Shown: positions 7,445-14,583, numbered from the stretch's first letter. The stretch is 64,000 nt of DNA from Bradyrhizobium glycinis (GCF_016031655.1 NZ_JACCHQ010000011.1:1-64000); one strand, 5' to 3'. Notes: generated by a model not told the origin, from the letters alone. Program-made: numbers and translations.

Positions 7445-8304
7445 AGATCCCGCCTTTTCTTCGCGCTCTGCACGATTCGCACCGTGTCCGAGTAGCGAGC
7501 GGCGCGATCGCGCGCCAACTCCTCACGCAGTTGCGTCACGGTCTCGGCGGAAGCGCCTTGCCCAATGTTGATTTGCCGATTGTCCTGCATGACCACGGCG
7601 GGGCTGCTGCCGCCGCCCGCGGCGCGGCTCATCTGTCCGACCAATCCGCCGTCCGCGTAGCCGCGCAAGCTGTCCAGATTGGCCACGCCGACGCGCCGCA
7701 CGGTCACGGCATCCATCACGTATTCGCCTTTGTGGACAATGCCGGCCGGCTGATACTTGCCGCCGTGTCCGGTGTAGCCGCCATTGGCAAACCCAACGGT
7801 CGGCATCATGTAACTGCCGACGTCGACCGATCCGGTGACGCCGCCACCCAGGCCGAACAAAGCCCCAATGCCGCCGGTCGAGCCGCCAAACGCATTCGCA
7901 AAGAGCGAGTCTGCCGCCATGGATGCGAGTTTGTCGGACAGCTTACCAAGGGCATCGAGGCCCGCAGACTTGAACGCGTCCCAGGCGCTTGCACCGCTAC
8001 GCAATTGCTGGCCGAACGACGTGAAGAACCCGCGATTGACGCTCATTCCTTCGGTCATCAGCGAGTCGAGTTGCTTCCGAGCATTGCCGGCGTCGTTCAA
8101 CGCCTGCTGCAACTGGGGAAGTGCAGCCCCCGCGACCCGCGCCTGATCGGCCAGATCCTCCACTTGCCGGGCGCTGTAGTTCATCGCTGCGGAGAATTCT
8201 TCCAAGTTTTTCGGATCAACGAGGCCGCGGTCGATCCAGCTTTGAAACTGATCGCCCATAGCCTTGGCGGCGTCCTTCGTCCGGAAAATGCCGATCTGCG
8301 CCAT
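7441..8304 (-). CDS. Short tail tape-measure-like protein
   Basis: A 287-residue protein starting MAQIGIFRTKDAAKAMGDQF. Residues 1-110 are helical; the middle (about 110-170) is glycine- and phenylalanine-rich and resembles the C-terminal region of lambda-like tape-measure proteins. It contains a GGYTGHGGKYQPAGIVHKGEYV signature common to the C-terminus of phage tail length tape-measure proteins. Typical tape measures run 700 to 1500 residues, so this is only the C-terminal module, either a remnant or a deliberately short variant. The last 60 residues are arginine-rich. AGGAG precedes the ATG and overlaps the end of the upstream gene. Confidence 0.7.
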   Translation of the reverse strand: MAQIGIFRTKDAAKAMGDQFQSWIDRGLVDPKNLEEFSAAMNYSARQVEDLADQARVAGAALPQLQQALNDAGNARKQLDSLMTEGMSVNRGFFTSFGQQLRSGASAWDAFKSAGLDALGKLSDKLASMAADSLFANAFGGSTGGIGALFGLGGGVTGSVDVGSYMMPTVGFANGGYTGHGGKYQPAGIVHKGEYVMDAVTVRRVGVANLDSLRGYADGGLVGQMSRAAGGGSSPAVVMQDNRQINIGQGASAETVTQLREELARDRAARYSDTVRIVQSAKKRRDL

Positions 8305-8307
8305 CGG

Positions 8308-8976
8308 TCAATGCTCCTCGGTCGACATACGATGCCCAATTAGATCGCCCGGCCAACGGTGGAATATTCGCCGCTCGATTCCGTTTGGTCTCAGCACCGT
8401 CAGCTCAGCGAAGCCGCCCACACGCGAAAAGCCGTCGTCTGCGGGTATCCTGCGCTGCAGCTTGATCAGCTCGAGCAGGCCACGCTCGATGTTTTCGGGC
8501 GTGTGGTCTGGATCCGGCTTGATGAAGCCGGCTTCAGCGATCAATTCGTCAGATGGCCAGGGGCCAAAGAAGGTCGGGCCGACTGGCAAGGGCAGATACG
8601 GTTGCGAGCCAAATCCTGTGCTGTCGTGATCACCCGGAGTTCGAGCGAAAACGATCATCGGGCTACCGCGGAAGAAGCCGGCGAAACTGAGTTCGAACGG
8701 ACGGTCGAGCTTGAATTCCTCAACGACCAACCGTAGCTCGCGGTAGGTGATGCCGACCATTTCCTCGAAACTCGATGCGCGTCGGCTCAATTCCCGAGCT
8801 GCGGTATCGAGACCAAAGCTATTGCCTCGTCCCGTGATCACGGCCGGCCACTCTGGAATGGCGCGGACTTTCGATCCAAATTTGCAGACGAAGCCTCGGT
8901 CGTCGTAGCTTGCGGCATCTGTTGCGATCCAAACGCAGTTGTGACGCTTCGATGCGATGAGATTGTTGGCGGTCAT
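8308..8976 (-). CDS. Proteasome-like (Ntn hydrolase-like) protein of the tail operon
   Basis: A 222-residue protein starting MTANNLIASKRHNCVWIATD. Residues 14-62 follow the pattern of Ntn-hydrolase beta subunits: a strand VWIATDAASYDDRGFV, then KVRAIP, then AVITGRGNSFGLDTAAREL (a glycine turn leading into a helix). I have no proof it is catalytic; the residue after Met is Thr2, but it does not sit next to the strand as in active proteasome-type enzymes. The C-terminal half contains proline-rich loops and a GFAELTVLRP strand. It overlaps the gene upstream by four bases (ATGA). Other readings, such as a tail assembly chaperone, are possible. Confidence 0.6.
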   Translation of the reverse strand: MTANNLIASKRHNCVWIATDAASYDDRGFVCKFGSKVRAIPEWPAVITGRGNSFGLDTAARELSRRASSFEEMVGITYRELRLVVEEFKLDRPFELSFAGFFRGSPMIVFARTPGDHDSTGFGSQPYLPLPVGPTFFGPWPSDELIAEAGFIKPDPDHTPENIERGLLELIKLQRRIPADDGFSRVGGFAELTVLRPNGIERRIFHRWPGDLIGHRMSTEEH

Positions 8977-9227
8977 CGGCGCTGCCTCTTGAGGCGGCGT
9001 TCGGCGTCGACACGGCTTATCGTCTCAAGCGCCATTTTGAATTTGGTATGGACCTCAATCGCGGCCGAAAAGTACGCCTCGTCACGCGCCTCGCTGTTGA
9101 ACTCGCGCAACCGCTCGCAAGCGAGGTCGAATATCTGCTCGAGATCGGATTCATCCGCCCCGCTGCGGACGCCGTCCAACAGCGCGGCTTCGAACTTGAG
9201 CACGATCGTTTTCAGGGCGCCGGTCAT
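8973..9227 (-). CDS. Small helical hypothetical protein, tail operon
   Basis: An 84-residue protein starting MTGALKTIVLKFEAALLDG and ending in a very basic tail (RRLKRQRR). It is predicted to be mostly helical, with acidic segments in the middle. Its stop overlaps the following gene's start (ATGA at 8973-8976), pointing to coupling with the proteasome-like gene. Not recognised; a head-tail or tail-assembly accessory role is only suggested by the neighbours. Confidence 0.6.
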   Translation of the reverse strand: MTGALKTIVLKFEAALLDGVRSGADESDLEQIFDLACERLREFNSEARDEAYFSAAIEVHTKFKMALETISRVDAERRLKRQRR

Positions 9228-9229
9228 CC

Positions 9230-9520
9230 TCAGCCGCCGCTATAGGTTGCCTGCTGCGTTCCGGACGTGCTGACGATCTGCGCCTCCCAGTCCTGCGCCT
9301 GGTTTGCGGCAAACTCGGCGTGCTGAAGCATCCGAACCATGTCGTTCATCGCAGCGTGATCGTCGGGAAAGCCGAGCACAGCCGCGCCGCCTCCGATGTT
9401 GCGATTCCGCAACTTGGCGGCGAGCGCGTGTTTCGCAGCGAGAACGATAGGCTCCATGCGCGAGTCGTTGTCGCAGCGCGCAGCGCGTTCGAGGATTGTG
9501 TTGCGGAACTGGGGATTCAT
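9230..9520 (-). CDS. Hypothetical protein, first gene of the tail operon
   Basis: A 96-residue protein starting MNPQFRNTILERAARCDNDS, unrecognised. It is alanine-rich and helical, with a glycine-rich hinge (NIGGGAAVLGF) and a polar tail (GTQQATYSGG). The gap to the next gene is only two bases. The perfect operator palindrome lies 33 bases upstream of its ATG, so this is the promoter-proximal gene of the leftward operon. A frame-shifted longer reading starting at 9578 crosses the operator and is not favoured. Confidence 0.6.
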   Translation of the reverse strand: MNPQFRNTILERAARCDNDSRMEPIVLAAKHALAAKLRNRNIGGGAAVLGFPDDHAAMNDMVRMLQHAEFAANQAQDWEAQIVSTSGTQQATYSGG

Positions 9521-9552
9521 CGATTTGACCTATGTTGCGGATTTGCGGTGAA

Positions 9553-9567
9553 TGTTGATTGTCAACA
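9553..9567. promoter_or_regulatory. Perfect operator palindrome before the tail operon
   Basis: TGTTGATTGTCAACA is the exact reverse complement of the palindrome at 3539-3553. On the minus strand it contains TTGACA, a good -35, so a repressor bound here would shut the leftward tail operon starting at 9520. The -10 is not clear. Confidence 0.7.
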
Positions 9568-9780
9568 TCAGGCCGCAACGGGCTGGCGGCGCGCGGCGAC
9601 GGCGCGCTCCCACTCGACGAGATCAGCGAGACGCCAGAAGCGGTTGCGGGCGATGTAGAGCGGGCGAGGGAAGGCGGGATCGTCTTTCAGACGACGCTCG
9701 ACCCACATATGGCTCACGCCTCCGTAGCGGGCGCGGAGCTGCGACGTGCGGATCAGGGCATCGGGATCGTCGGCGGACAT
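9568..9780 (-). CDS. AlpA-like helix-turn-helix (excisionase-type) protein
   Basis: A 70-residue protein with the typical AlpA/MerR-type arrangement: LIRTSQLRARYGGVSHMWVERRLKDDPAFPRP. A helix-turn-helix with YGGVS turn is followed by the wing FPRPLYIARNRFWRLADLVEWE. Proteins of this type act as excisionases or transcription activators of integrases in P4-like and other elements. It lies between the integrase side and the tail operon, on the same strand, and its stop sits directly beside the operator of the next operon. It probably controls excision or tail gene expression. Confidence 0.8.
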   Translation of the reverse strand: MSADDPDALIRTSQLRARYGGVSHMWVERRLKDDPAFPRPLYIARNRFWRLADLVEWERAVAARRQPVAA

Positions 9781-9848
9781 TTATGATCTCCTGTTATGGG
9801 CAGGAAATCACGTCTCCGAACATCTGTAATCAGCAGCTAAAAGCGGAT

Positions 9849-10337
9849 TTACGTGCTGCGGGATTTAGTTCGCGATTTGGACGATCGACGCACGATGTTC
9901 TCAAGCACTTCCGGATCCATTTTGAAGTGTCGCGCGGCAGCCTCCAAGAGGGCGCTATGACCGCGATGCGCTTTCTTATTGTCGTGCATCCACTTCTTGA
10001 TTGTGAGGAACTGGCTATCCCGCTTGTCGATCCACGAGACGCGGCCTTTGCCGTCAACAAAGAATGTGTGCTGTGGCCGGCGGGCCGGCTTTCCTCTCGG
10101 CCGTTTTTCTTTGTCTTCCAGTACATTAGCCAGGAAGGCGCGGACGTCCTCATCCGACAGGGAATGTTCGCTGCGGAGCATCGCGGCGAGCGAGCGGCGG
10201 TCGCCACGTTTTGCCCAATCAAGTGCCTCCTGCCAGGCGATTGAGATTTGAGCTGCGGCTGCATCGTTGTCGCGGGCCGATTCTTCTTCGTGAGACAGCG
10301 GCGCGCTCTGGGGCGGCGGGGGTACTTTCGCGCTCAT
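9849..10337 (-). CDS. Hypothetical protein coupled to the integrase
   Basis: A 162-residue polar protein starting MSAKVPPPPQSAPLSHEEES whose ATG overlaps the integrase stop (ATGA at 10334-10337), so it is co-translated with it. The N-terminus is proline-rich and disordered, the middle is acidic, and the last 60 residues are basic (KKAHRGHSALLEAAARHFK). A region FFVDGKGRVSWIDKRDSQF suggests a small beta element. It could assist recombination or regulation of the element, but I recognise no family. No signal or membrane segment. Confidence 0.6.
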   Translation of the reverse strand: MSAKVPPPPQSAPLSHEEESARDNDAAAAQISIAWQEALDWAKRGDRRSLAAMLRSEHSLSDEDVRAFLANVLEDKEKRPRGKPARRPQHTFFVDGKGRVSWIDKRDSQFLTIKKWMHDNKKAHRGHSALLEAAARHFKMDPEVLENIVRRSSKSRTKSRST

Positions 10338-11755
10338 GCTGGCTCTCTCTGGAATGGGACCACATTGCTCGCTGAGCGGTTGTTGACCATATCCTCGACA
10401 TACCGGCCCCAGGCGGCAAACGCCTGGGTCTTCTCACGCAGATATTTATGGCGAGCGTAGACTCTGGCAACGCCGCGGATCGCGCCCGATGAGTGGTTGA
10501 CGCACGCTTCGGCGATCTCGATCGAAAACCCGAGCGCCTGCAGGCCGGAATAGAAAGTCCGGCGTAGATCGTGTAATGTCCAAGGCTCCAAGTGCGCGTG
10601 CGGATCGCCCTTGCGCAGCTCGGCAAGCATAGCTTCATCGAAGCGCTTTTTAGCCTTCGAGAGACCGCTAATCGGCGTTTCGCCGGTCGTGGTGAACAGC
10701 AAACCCTTTCCCTTGATGGAGGGCAGGGACTTGAACAACGCGATCGCTTGCGGACTGAGGGGCACAAGGTGCTCGCGCCCGTTCTTGGTTCGCTCTTTCG
10801 GGATTGTCCACAATGGCTCATTCCAGCGACTCCCGTCATCGAGGACCACTGACGTGCCCTGCAAGTCCAGTTCCGATCGAGGCAGCTCGCGCAGCTCGTC
10901 GCGCCGCTGTCCAAGAAGGATCAGTCCCTGCACGAGACGTCCAAAGGGGTAGCCTTCCCGATCGGCCACTTTCCAGGCCGCGACCAGCTCGGCGGCGGTC
11001 AACTTGCGCTCGCGCTCGGTTTCATGAGCGAACGCATCGAGCGATGCGACGGGAGAAGATTCCCGCATATCGCGGTCGACGCACCAGTCAAAAAAGGTCT
11101 TGAGGGTCGTCAGGGTCCGATTGGCCGTGACGCCGCGGCCGGAATCGACAAGCGCGTCGAGCAGCACGATCGCGTCGTGCTTGGTGATGGAGGCGAGTGT
11201 TCGACCTGACCATTTGCCCAGCACTCCATTTCCCGTCGGCTCCCATTCGCCCGGCTTCTCCGGATCGGGCTTCAGGCCGAAGTAGTGGGCCGTTAGGAGG
11301 CGGGTCGACTCGCGCAGCCCCTGGCGCTTTCGGCCTTTGTAGCGCTTCAGGAACTCGACCATAGTCGCGTCTATGGTGTCGTCGCGAACCGCCTCCCGCT
11401 TCGCCTCAGCCTTTTCTTGGCGCCTGACATGGGTGGGGTCGATCCCGCGCCGGACATCCTCCGCGGCGGCGGTGGCCAGCATTCTGGCTTGGCCGGGCGT
11501 TAGGGGGTGACCGATCTGCGGCTGAGCCGGGGAGGGGGTGAGCGCCAGCGGTCCAAGTGTCAGCTTCTTGGGGGCGCGCTGACCGACTTCGTCGCGCTCC
11601 ACCGGGGAGCGGAAGCGAAAGACCCACGATTTGATGCCGGAGGGGTGAACCACCAGAAAGAGGCCGGCGGCACCGCCGTCCGACTTCTCATAACGGACCG
11701 CGCGGGGCTTAAGCTGCTCGATAGCCAGGTTGGAGAGCGCCCTAGTCTTCGCCAT
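10334..11755 (-). CDS. Tyrosine-recombinase integrase of the element
   Basis: A 473-residue site-specific recombinase. The N-terminal 100 residues resemble the arm-binding domain of DUF4102-type integrases (EKSDGGAAGLFLVVHPSG, then SWVFRFRSP). A SAM-like core-binding domain follows at about 120-260. The catalytic domain holds the first arginine in ILLGQRRDELREL (about residue 285), the H-x-x-R box in LHDLRRTFYSGLQALG (about 395), and the tyrosine in RVYARHKYLREK near 430. It lies next to the tRNA-Pro fragment at 11912-11964, its likely attachment site. The start ATG follows a hairpin-forming repeat that includes its ribosome binding region. Confidence 0.9.
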   Translation of the reverse strand: MAKTRALSNLAIEQLKPRAVRYEKSDGGAAGLFLVVHPSGIKSWVFRFRSPVERDEVGQRAPKKLTLGPLALTPSPAQPQIGHPLTPGQARMLATAAAEDVRRGIDPTHVRRQEKAEAKREAVRDDTIDATMVEFLKRYKGRKRQGLRESTRLLTAHYFGLKPDPEKPGEWEPTGNGVLGKWSGRTLASITKHDAIVLLDALVDSGRGVTANRTLTTLKTFFDWCVDRDMRESSPVASLDAFAHETERERKLTAAELVAAWKVADREGYPFGRLVQGLILLGQRRDELRELPRSELDLQGTSVVLDDGSRWNEPLWTIPKERTKNGREHLVPLSPQAIALFKSLPSIKGKGLLFTTTGETPISGLSKAKKRFDEAMLAELRKGDPHAHLEPWTLHDLRRTFYSGLQALGFSIEIAEACVNHSSGAIRGVARVYARHKYLREKTQAFAAWGRYVEDMVNNRSASNVVPFQREPA

Positions 11756-11758
11756 GCC

Positions 11759-11784
11759 GTTACCCCAAGGTGCCGTGGGGTAAC
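11759..11784. promoter_or_regulatory. Inverted repeat overlapping the integrase ribosome binding region
   Basis: GTTACCCCA (11759-11767) and TGGGGTAAC (11776-11784) form a perfect 9-base inverted repeat with an 8-base loop, ending 3 bases before the integrase ATG. In the integrase mRNA the hairpin would bury the GGGGTAA that otherwise serves as its ribosome binding site. As DNA it could bind the integrase or excisionase. Confidence 0.55.
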
Positions 11785-11905
11785 GTCTCGATGCTGTTAG
11801 CTCGTGTTACCCCACGTGCGTAACATGACGGAACAATCGGAAAAAATCAATGAAAAACAAGCAGATTTTGGGTGCAGGACGTTCTGTGTTGTTACGCCTC
11901 GTTAC
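11759..11905. repeat. Six GTTAC repeats, possible integrase arm sites
   Basis: GTTAC or its complement occurs at 11759, 11780, 11806, 11820, 11891 and 11901, with GTTACCCCA the fullest form (three copies: 11759, 11776 inverted and 11806). The cluster lies between the integrase start and the attachment core, where arm-type sites of tyrosine integrases and excisionase sites usually lie. Binding is inferred. Confidence 0.5.
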
Positions 11906-11911
11906 GGTGTA

Positions 11912-11964
11912 GCGTTCGTCTGGGAGACTAGGGGTCGGAGGTTCAAATCCTCTCGCTCCGACCA
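11912..11964 (+). other. 3' fragment of tRNA-Pro, likely attachment site (attR)
   Basis: From about 11918 the sequence matches the anticodon loop (CTGGGAG, GGG anticodon), variable loop, T-arm (GGAGGTTCAAATCCTC) and acceptor stem CGCTCCGACCA of a tRNA-Pro. The G before the discriminator A, paired to a first base C, is characteristic of tRNA-Pro. The 5' half does not pair with this acceptor end (upstream is GTTACGGTGTAGCG rather than CGGAGCG) and the anticodon stem is broken on its 5' side, so it is not a working gene. This is what integration into the 3' end of a tRNA leaves at the distal end of an element. A complete tRNA-Pro is expected beyond the left edge. Confidence 0.7.
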
Positions 11965-12302
11965 TTTTTTCAACATCTGTCGGGTTGACCGTCGGCGTGG
12001 AGCCTACTCCGGGCCGCGAGGGATGCCTGTGACCAAAGCGCGGCCTGCGGCGGGCGGTACATCAAAACGCCGAAAACAACCCCATGCACAGTAGCGATGT
12101 CATTGGGGCATAAGGGTTTTCCGAATCGATTTGACGCGTCGGACCGGGGTAAGGAGCGGATCGTCCAGAGGACAATGACGATCGAGCTGTCGGCTGGAGG
12201 CTCAACTCTTGACCCTTCTTCTCGCAATTCCGAAAACCGTCGTGTCCGATACGAGCATCGATGCGTGGCATCAGGACGCTTCCATTTAGGTGCGAGGGCA
12301 AC
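11965..12302. other. Intergenic region right of the element
   Basis: About 340 bases between the attachment site and the DUF421 gene. I see no convincing gene, terminator or strong palindrome. The promoter of the DUF421 gene is presumably in the last 100 bases, where TTGACC (12211) is the only -35-like sequence I note. Confidence 0.4.
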
Positions 12303-12794
12303 ATGTTTCAGCTATCGTGGAGCGAGATCTTCGTCCCGACGCATTCTGTCATGGAAATGATCGTGCGGGGCACCATCATGTACCTTGGCGTCTTCACCCT
12401 GATGCGCTTCGTTTTGAAGCGACAAACCGGCGGGCTCAGCATCCCCGATCTGCTTCTCGTCGTCCTGCTGGCGGACGCGGCACAGAATGGCATGGCGGGT
12501 GAATACCACTCGATCACAGAAGGTATCGTGCTCGTTGCCACCATCATTTCCTGGAATCTTGCCATCGACTGGGTCGGGTATCACTTGCCTTTCGTGGAGC
12601 GGCTTGCTCGGCCCGCGCCGCTCCTCCTCATCAAAAACGGGCAGGTCCTTCGCCGCAACATGCGGCAGGAGCTGGTGACGATGGATGAGTTGATGAGCAA
12701 ACTTCGCGAGGAGGGCATAGCGAGTCCCTCGGACGTCGTAGAGGCATATATCGAGGGCGACGGAAATATCAGCGTGAAAAAGAAGGAAGCCTGA
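12303..12794 (+). CDS. DUF421 (YetF/YcaP-type) membrane protein
   Basis: A 163-residue protein starting MFQLSWSEIFVPTHSVMEM. Three hydrophobic segments (about residues 15-35, 43-60, 67-88) are followed by the DUF421 cytoplasmic domain, with the PLLLIKNGQVLRRNMRQELVTMDELMSKLREEGI signature characters (quoted only in part: LLLIKNGQV then MDELMSKLREEGI). The charged tail ends in KKKEA. DUF421 proteins such as YetF are inner-membrane proteins of unclear function, some linked to spore or envelope properties. The ATG at 12303 is preferred over one at 12261 because GAGGG lies at the right distance and the added residues are not hydrophobic. Confidence 0.85.
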   Translation: MFQLSWSEIFVPTHSVMEMIVRGTIMYLGVFTLMRFVLKRQTGGLSIPDLLLVVLLADAAQNGMAGEYHSITEGIVLVATIISWNLAIDWVGYHLPFVERLARPAPLLLIKNGQVLRRNMRQELVTMDELMSKLREEGIASPSDVVEAYIEGDGNISVKKKEA

Positions 12795-12863
12795 CGGCCT
12801 TCGTCTGCCCGCCGAAATGATCGGCGTTGCGCAGCATCGTAAGTGCCCTGGCTTGACGCCCAC

Positions 12864-13487
12864 CTACCTCAAATACCCCACCACCATCCGCGTCGTCTCG
12901 TCCACCAGCACCTTCACCATCTTCTCCGACAGCATCTCGGCGCCGTTCAGCACCGTGTTGTGCGCGATGGCTTCGATCGTGCTCACGCACATGAACGCTG
13001 CGAGAGCGGGGTCGAGCTTGCGCATCTCCTTGCGGTGGCGCTCGAGATAGGTGCGCACGAGGGCGTTGATTTCGTGACTGTAGGCTTCGACCTCCGCGAG
13101 GTGGCCGGAGCGGGGGATCTGCTCGGCGAGGATGCGGTGCAGATCGGGGTCGATGTGATGGGCCTCGATCACGACCGTGACGAGGCGGCGCACGGCTTTC
13201 TCGATCGGCAGGTCGGCGACCTCCGCGAAGGCGGCGCGGACGAGCCTCATGATCGCCTCGTTGTGACGATCGATCACGGCGGCGACGAGCGCCTCCTTGC
13301 TGGGAAAATATTGATAGAGTGAGCCGACGCTGACGCCGGCGACGTCCGCGATGCGGTTGGTGCTGGTCTTCTCGAAACCTTCACGGACCAGAATGCGAGC
13401 GGTTGCCTCGACCAGCGCGTCGACGGTGGCGCGCGAACGCGCCTGCGAGGCTTTTTTCCGGGGATTTGTCGGAGGTTTGCGGGCCAC
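12864..13487 (-). CDS. TetR-family transcriptional regulator
   Basis: A TetR/AcrR regulator of 207 residues from a GTG at 13487 (an ATG at 13535 in frame would add 16 residues). The N-terminal helix-turn-helix is evident at residues 18-62: ATARILVREGFEKTSTNRIADVAG, then SVGSLYQYFPSKEALVAAVI. The C-terminal ligand domain has no recognisable specificity motif. I chose the GTG because the inverted repeat at 13502-13536 would otherwise lie inside the coding region. It faces the esterase gene at 13609, its likely target, as is usual for this family. Confidence 0.85.
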   Translation of the reverse strand: MARKPPTNPRKKASQARSRATVDALVEATARILVREGFEKTSTNRIADVAGVSVGSLYQYFPSKEALVAAVIDRHNEAIMRLVRAAFAEVADLPIEKAVRRLVTVVIEAHHIDPDLHRILAEQIPRSGHLAEVEAYSHEINALVRTYLERHRKEMRKLDPALAAFMCVSTIEAIAHNTVLNGAEMLSEKMVKVLVDETTRMVVGYLR

Positions 13488-13501
13488 GGTCTTGTGATCT
13501 G

Positions 13502-13536
13502 AATGCGAGTGGAAAAAGCGAGTGAATGCTCGCATT
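13502..13536. promoter_or_regulatory. Probable TetR operator between regulator and esterase
   Basis: AATGCGAG (13502-13509) and CTCGCATT (13529-13536) form a perfect 8-base inverted repeat with a 19-base spacer, and GCGAG/CTCGC (13518-13522, 13529-13533) nest inside it. It sits between the divergent TetR and esterase genes, matching the usual placement and size of a TetR operator. Confidence 0.6.
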
Positions 13537-13608
13537 ATATCGACGAGTGGCGGCGGGTCGGCAAGCCTCTTCGTCGCCAGGTCGAAACAGGTGGATGGGG
13601 ATGTGGCG

Positions 13609-14583
13609 ATGAGCGTTGCAAGACTTGTGTCGGCGTTTCAGTTCTGCCCGGGCGCTTGCGTGTTCGGTGCACGAGCCTCGCGCGATCCCGCGCCGAGCCT
13701 GCAAAGCCGCGCCTTCAACCTGCTGCTGCGACAGCTCCCGTACAAGGCGCAGCTCGCATCCGCCGAAGCGGTGCAGGCGCATGTGCAGAAGCTGGCGCTG
13801 GCGCCGGCCTCTCACGAGCCGATCGGGGTCGGCGGCAGCGTCGAGGTGACGCTGACCAAGATGGGCGGATGGCCGGTCTATTACACCGCACCGTCCTCAG
13901 GCCACGAGGGCTGCAACTACGTCATGTTCCTGCATGGCGGCGGCTACATCAACGAGATCGTGCCGGCGCATTGGCGCTTCGTCGGCGAGATGACGCGCAA
14001 GGCGCGCGTCTCGTGCGTCGTGCCGATCTACCCGCTGGCGCCGCGGGCGACGGCCAAGGACGTCGTGCCGGCGACGGCCGAACTGCTGCGCATGCTGCTG
14101 GAAGACGCCGGCGAGGCAAAGGTGACGGTGGTCGGCAATTCGGCCGGCGCTGGCCTCGCGCTCGCCGCCTGCCAATGGCTGCGTGATCGCGGTCATCGGC
14201 AGCCGAGCCGGATGCTGCTGATCTCGCCCGCGGCCGATGCCTCGGTCAGCCGTCCGGAGCAGGTTGCGATCGCCGCGCGCGACCCGATCCAGGATATTCC
14301 GGGCATCGTCGAGGCGGCACGCCTCTATGCCGGCGAGCTCGAGGTCGGCCATCCCTTCGTCAGCCCGCTCAACGGCGGCTTCCGCGCGCTGGCGCCGATG
14401 ACGATCTTTTCAGGCACGCGCGATCTGCTCTATCCCGACAGCGTCGACCTTTCCGCAAGAGCGAGGGCAGTGGGCGTGCCGGTCGAGCTGCATCTTATGC
14501 GCGAGCAGCCGCACAACTTCGCGCTGATGCCGACCCCGGAAGGGCGGCGAGCGCGCGCGATCATCTGGCGTGAGGTGGCTTAG
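13609..14583 (+). CDS. HSL-type alpha/beta hydrolase (esterase)
   Basis: A 324-residue enzyme starting MSVARLVSAFQFCPGACVFG. It belongs to the hormone-sensitive-lipase group by the HGGGY oxyanion motif (MFLHGGGYINEI, about residue 108), the nucleophile elbow GNSAGAG (about 180), an aspartate in SGTRDLLYPD (about 270) and the histidine in QPHNFAL near residue 302. Members hydrolyse short-chain acyl esters; the true substrate is unknown. It is divergent from the TetR regulator and its promoter holds the probable operator. The start at 13609 is favoured over 13522, which would overlap the operator region. Confidence 0.85.
   Translation: MSVARLVSAFQFCPGACVFGARASRDPAPSLQSRAFNLLLRQLPYKAQLASAEAVQAHVQKLALAPASHEPIGVGGSVEVTLTKMGGWPVYYTAPSSGHEGCNYVMFLHGGGYINEIVPAHWRFVGEMTRKARVSCVVPIYPLAPRATAKDVVPATAELLRMLLEDAGEAKVTVVGNSAGAGLALAACQWLRDRGHRQPSRMLLISPAADASVSRPEQVAIAARDPIQDIPGIVEAARLYAGELEVGHPFVSPLNGGFRALAPMTIFSGTRDLLYPDSVDLSARARAVGVPVELHLMREQPHNFALMPTPEGRRARAIIWREVA

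Noticed and set aside
11896..11964. A complete tRNA gene at the attachment site
   Set aside because: The 5' acceptor strand and D-arm do not match and the anticodon stem is broken; only the 3' part is tRNA-like.
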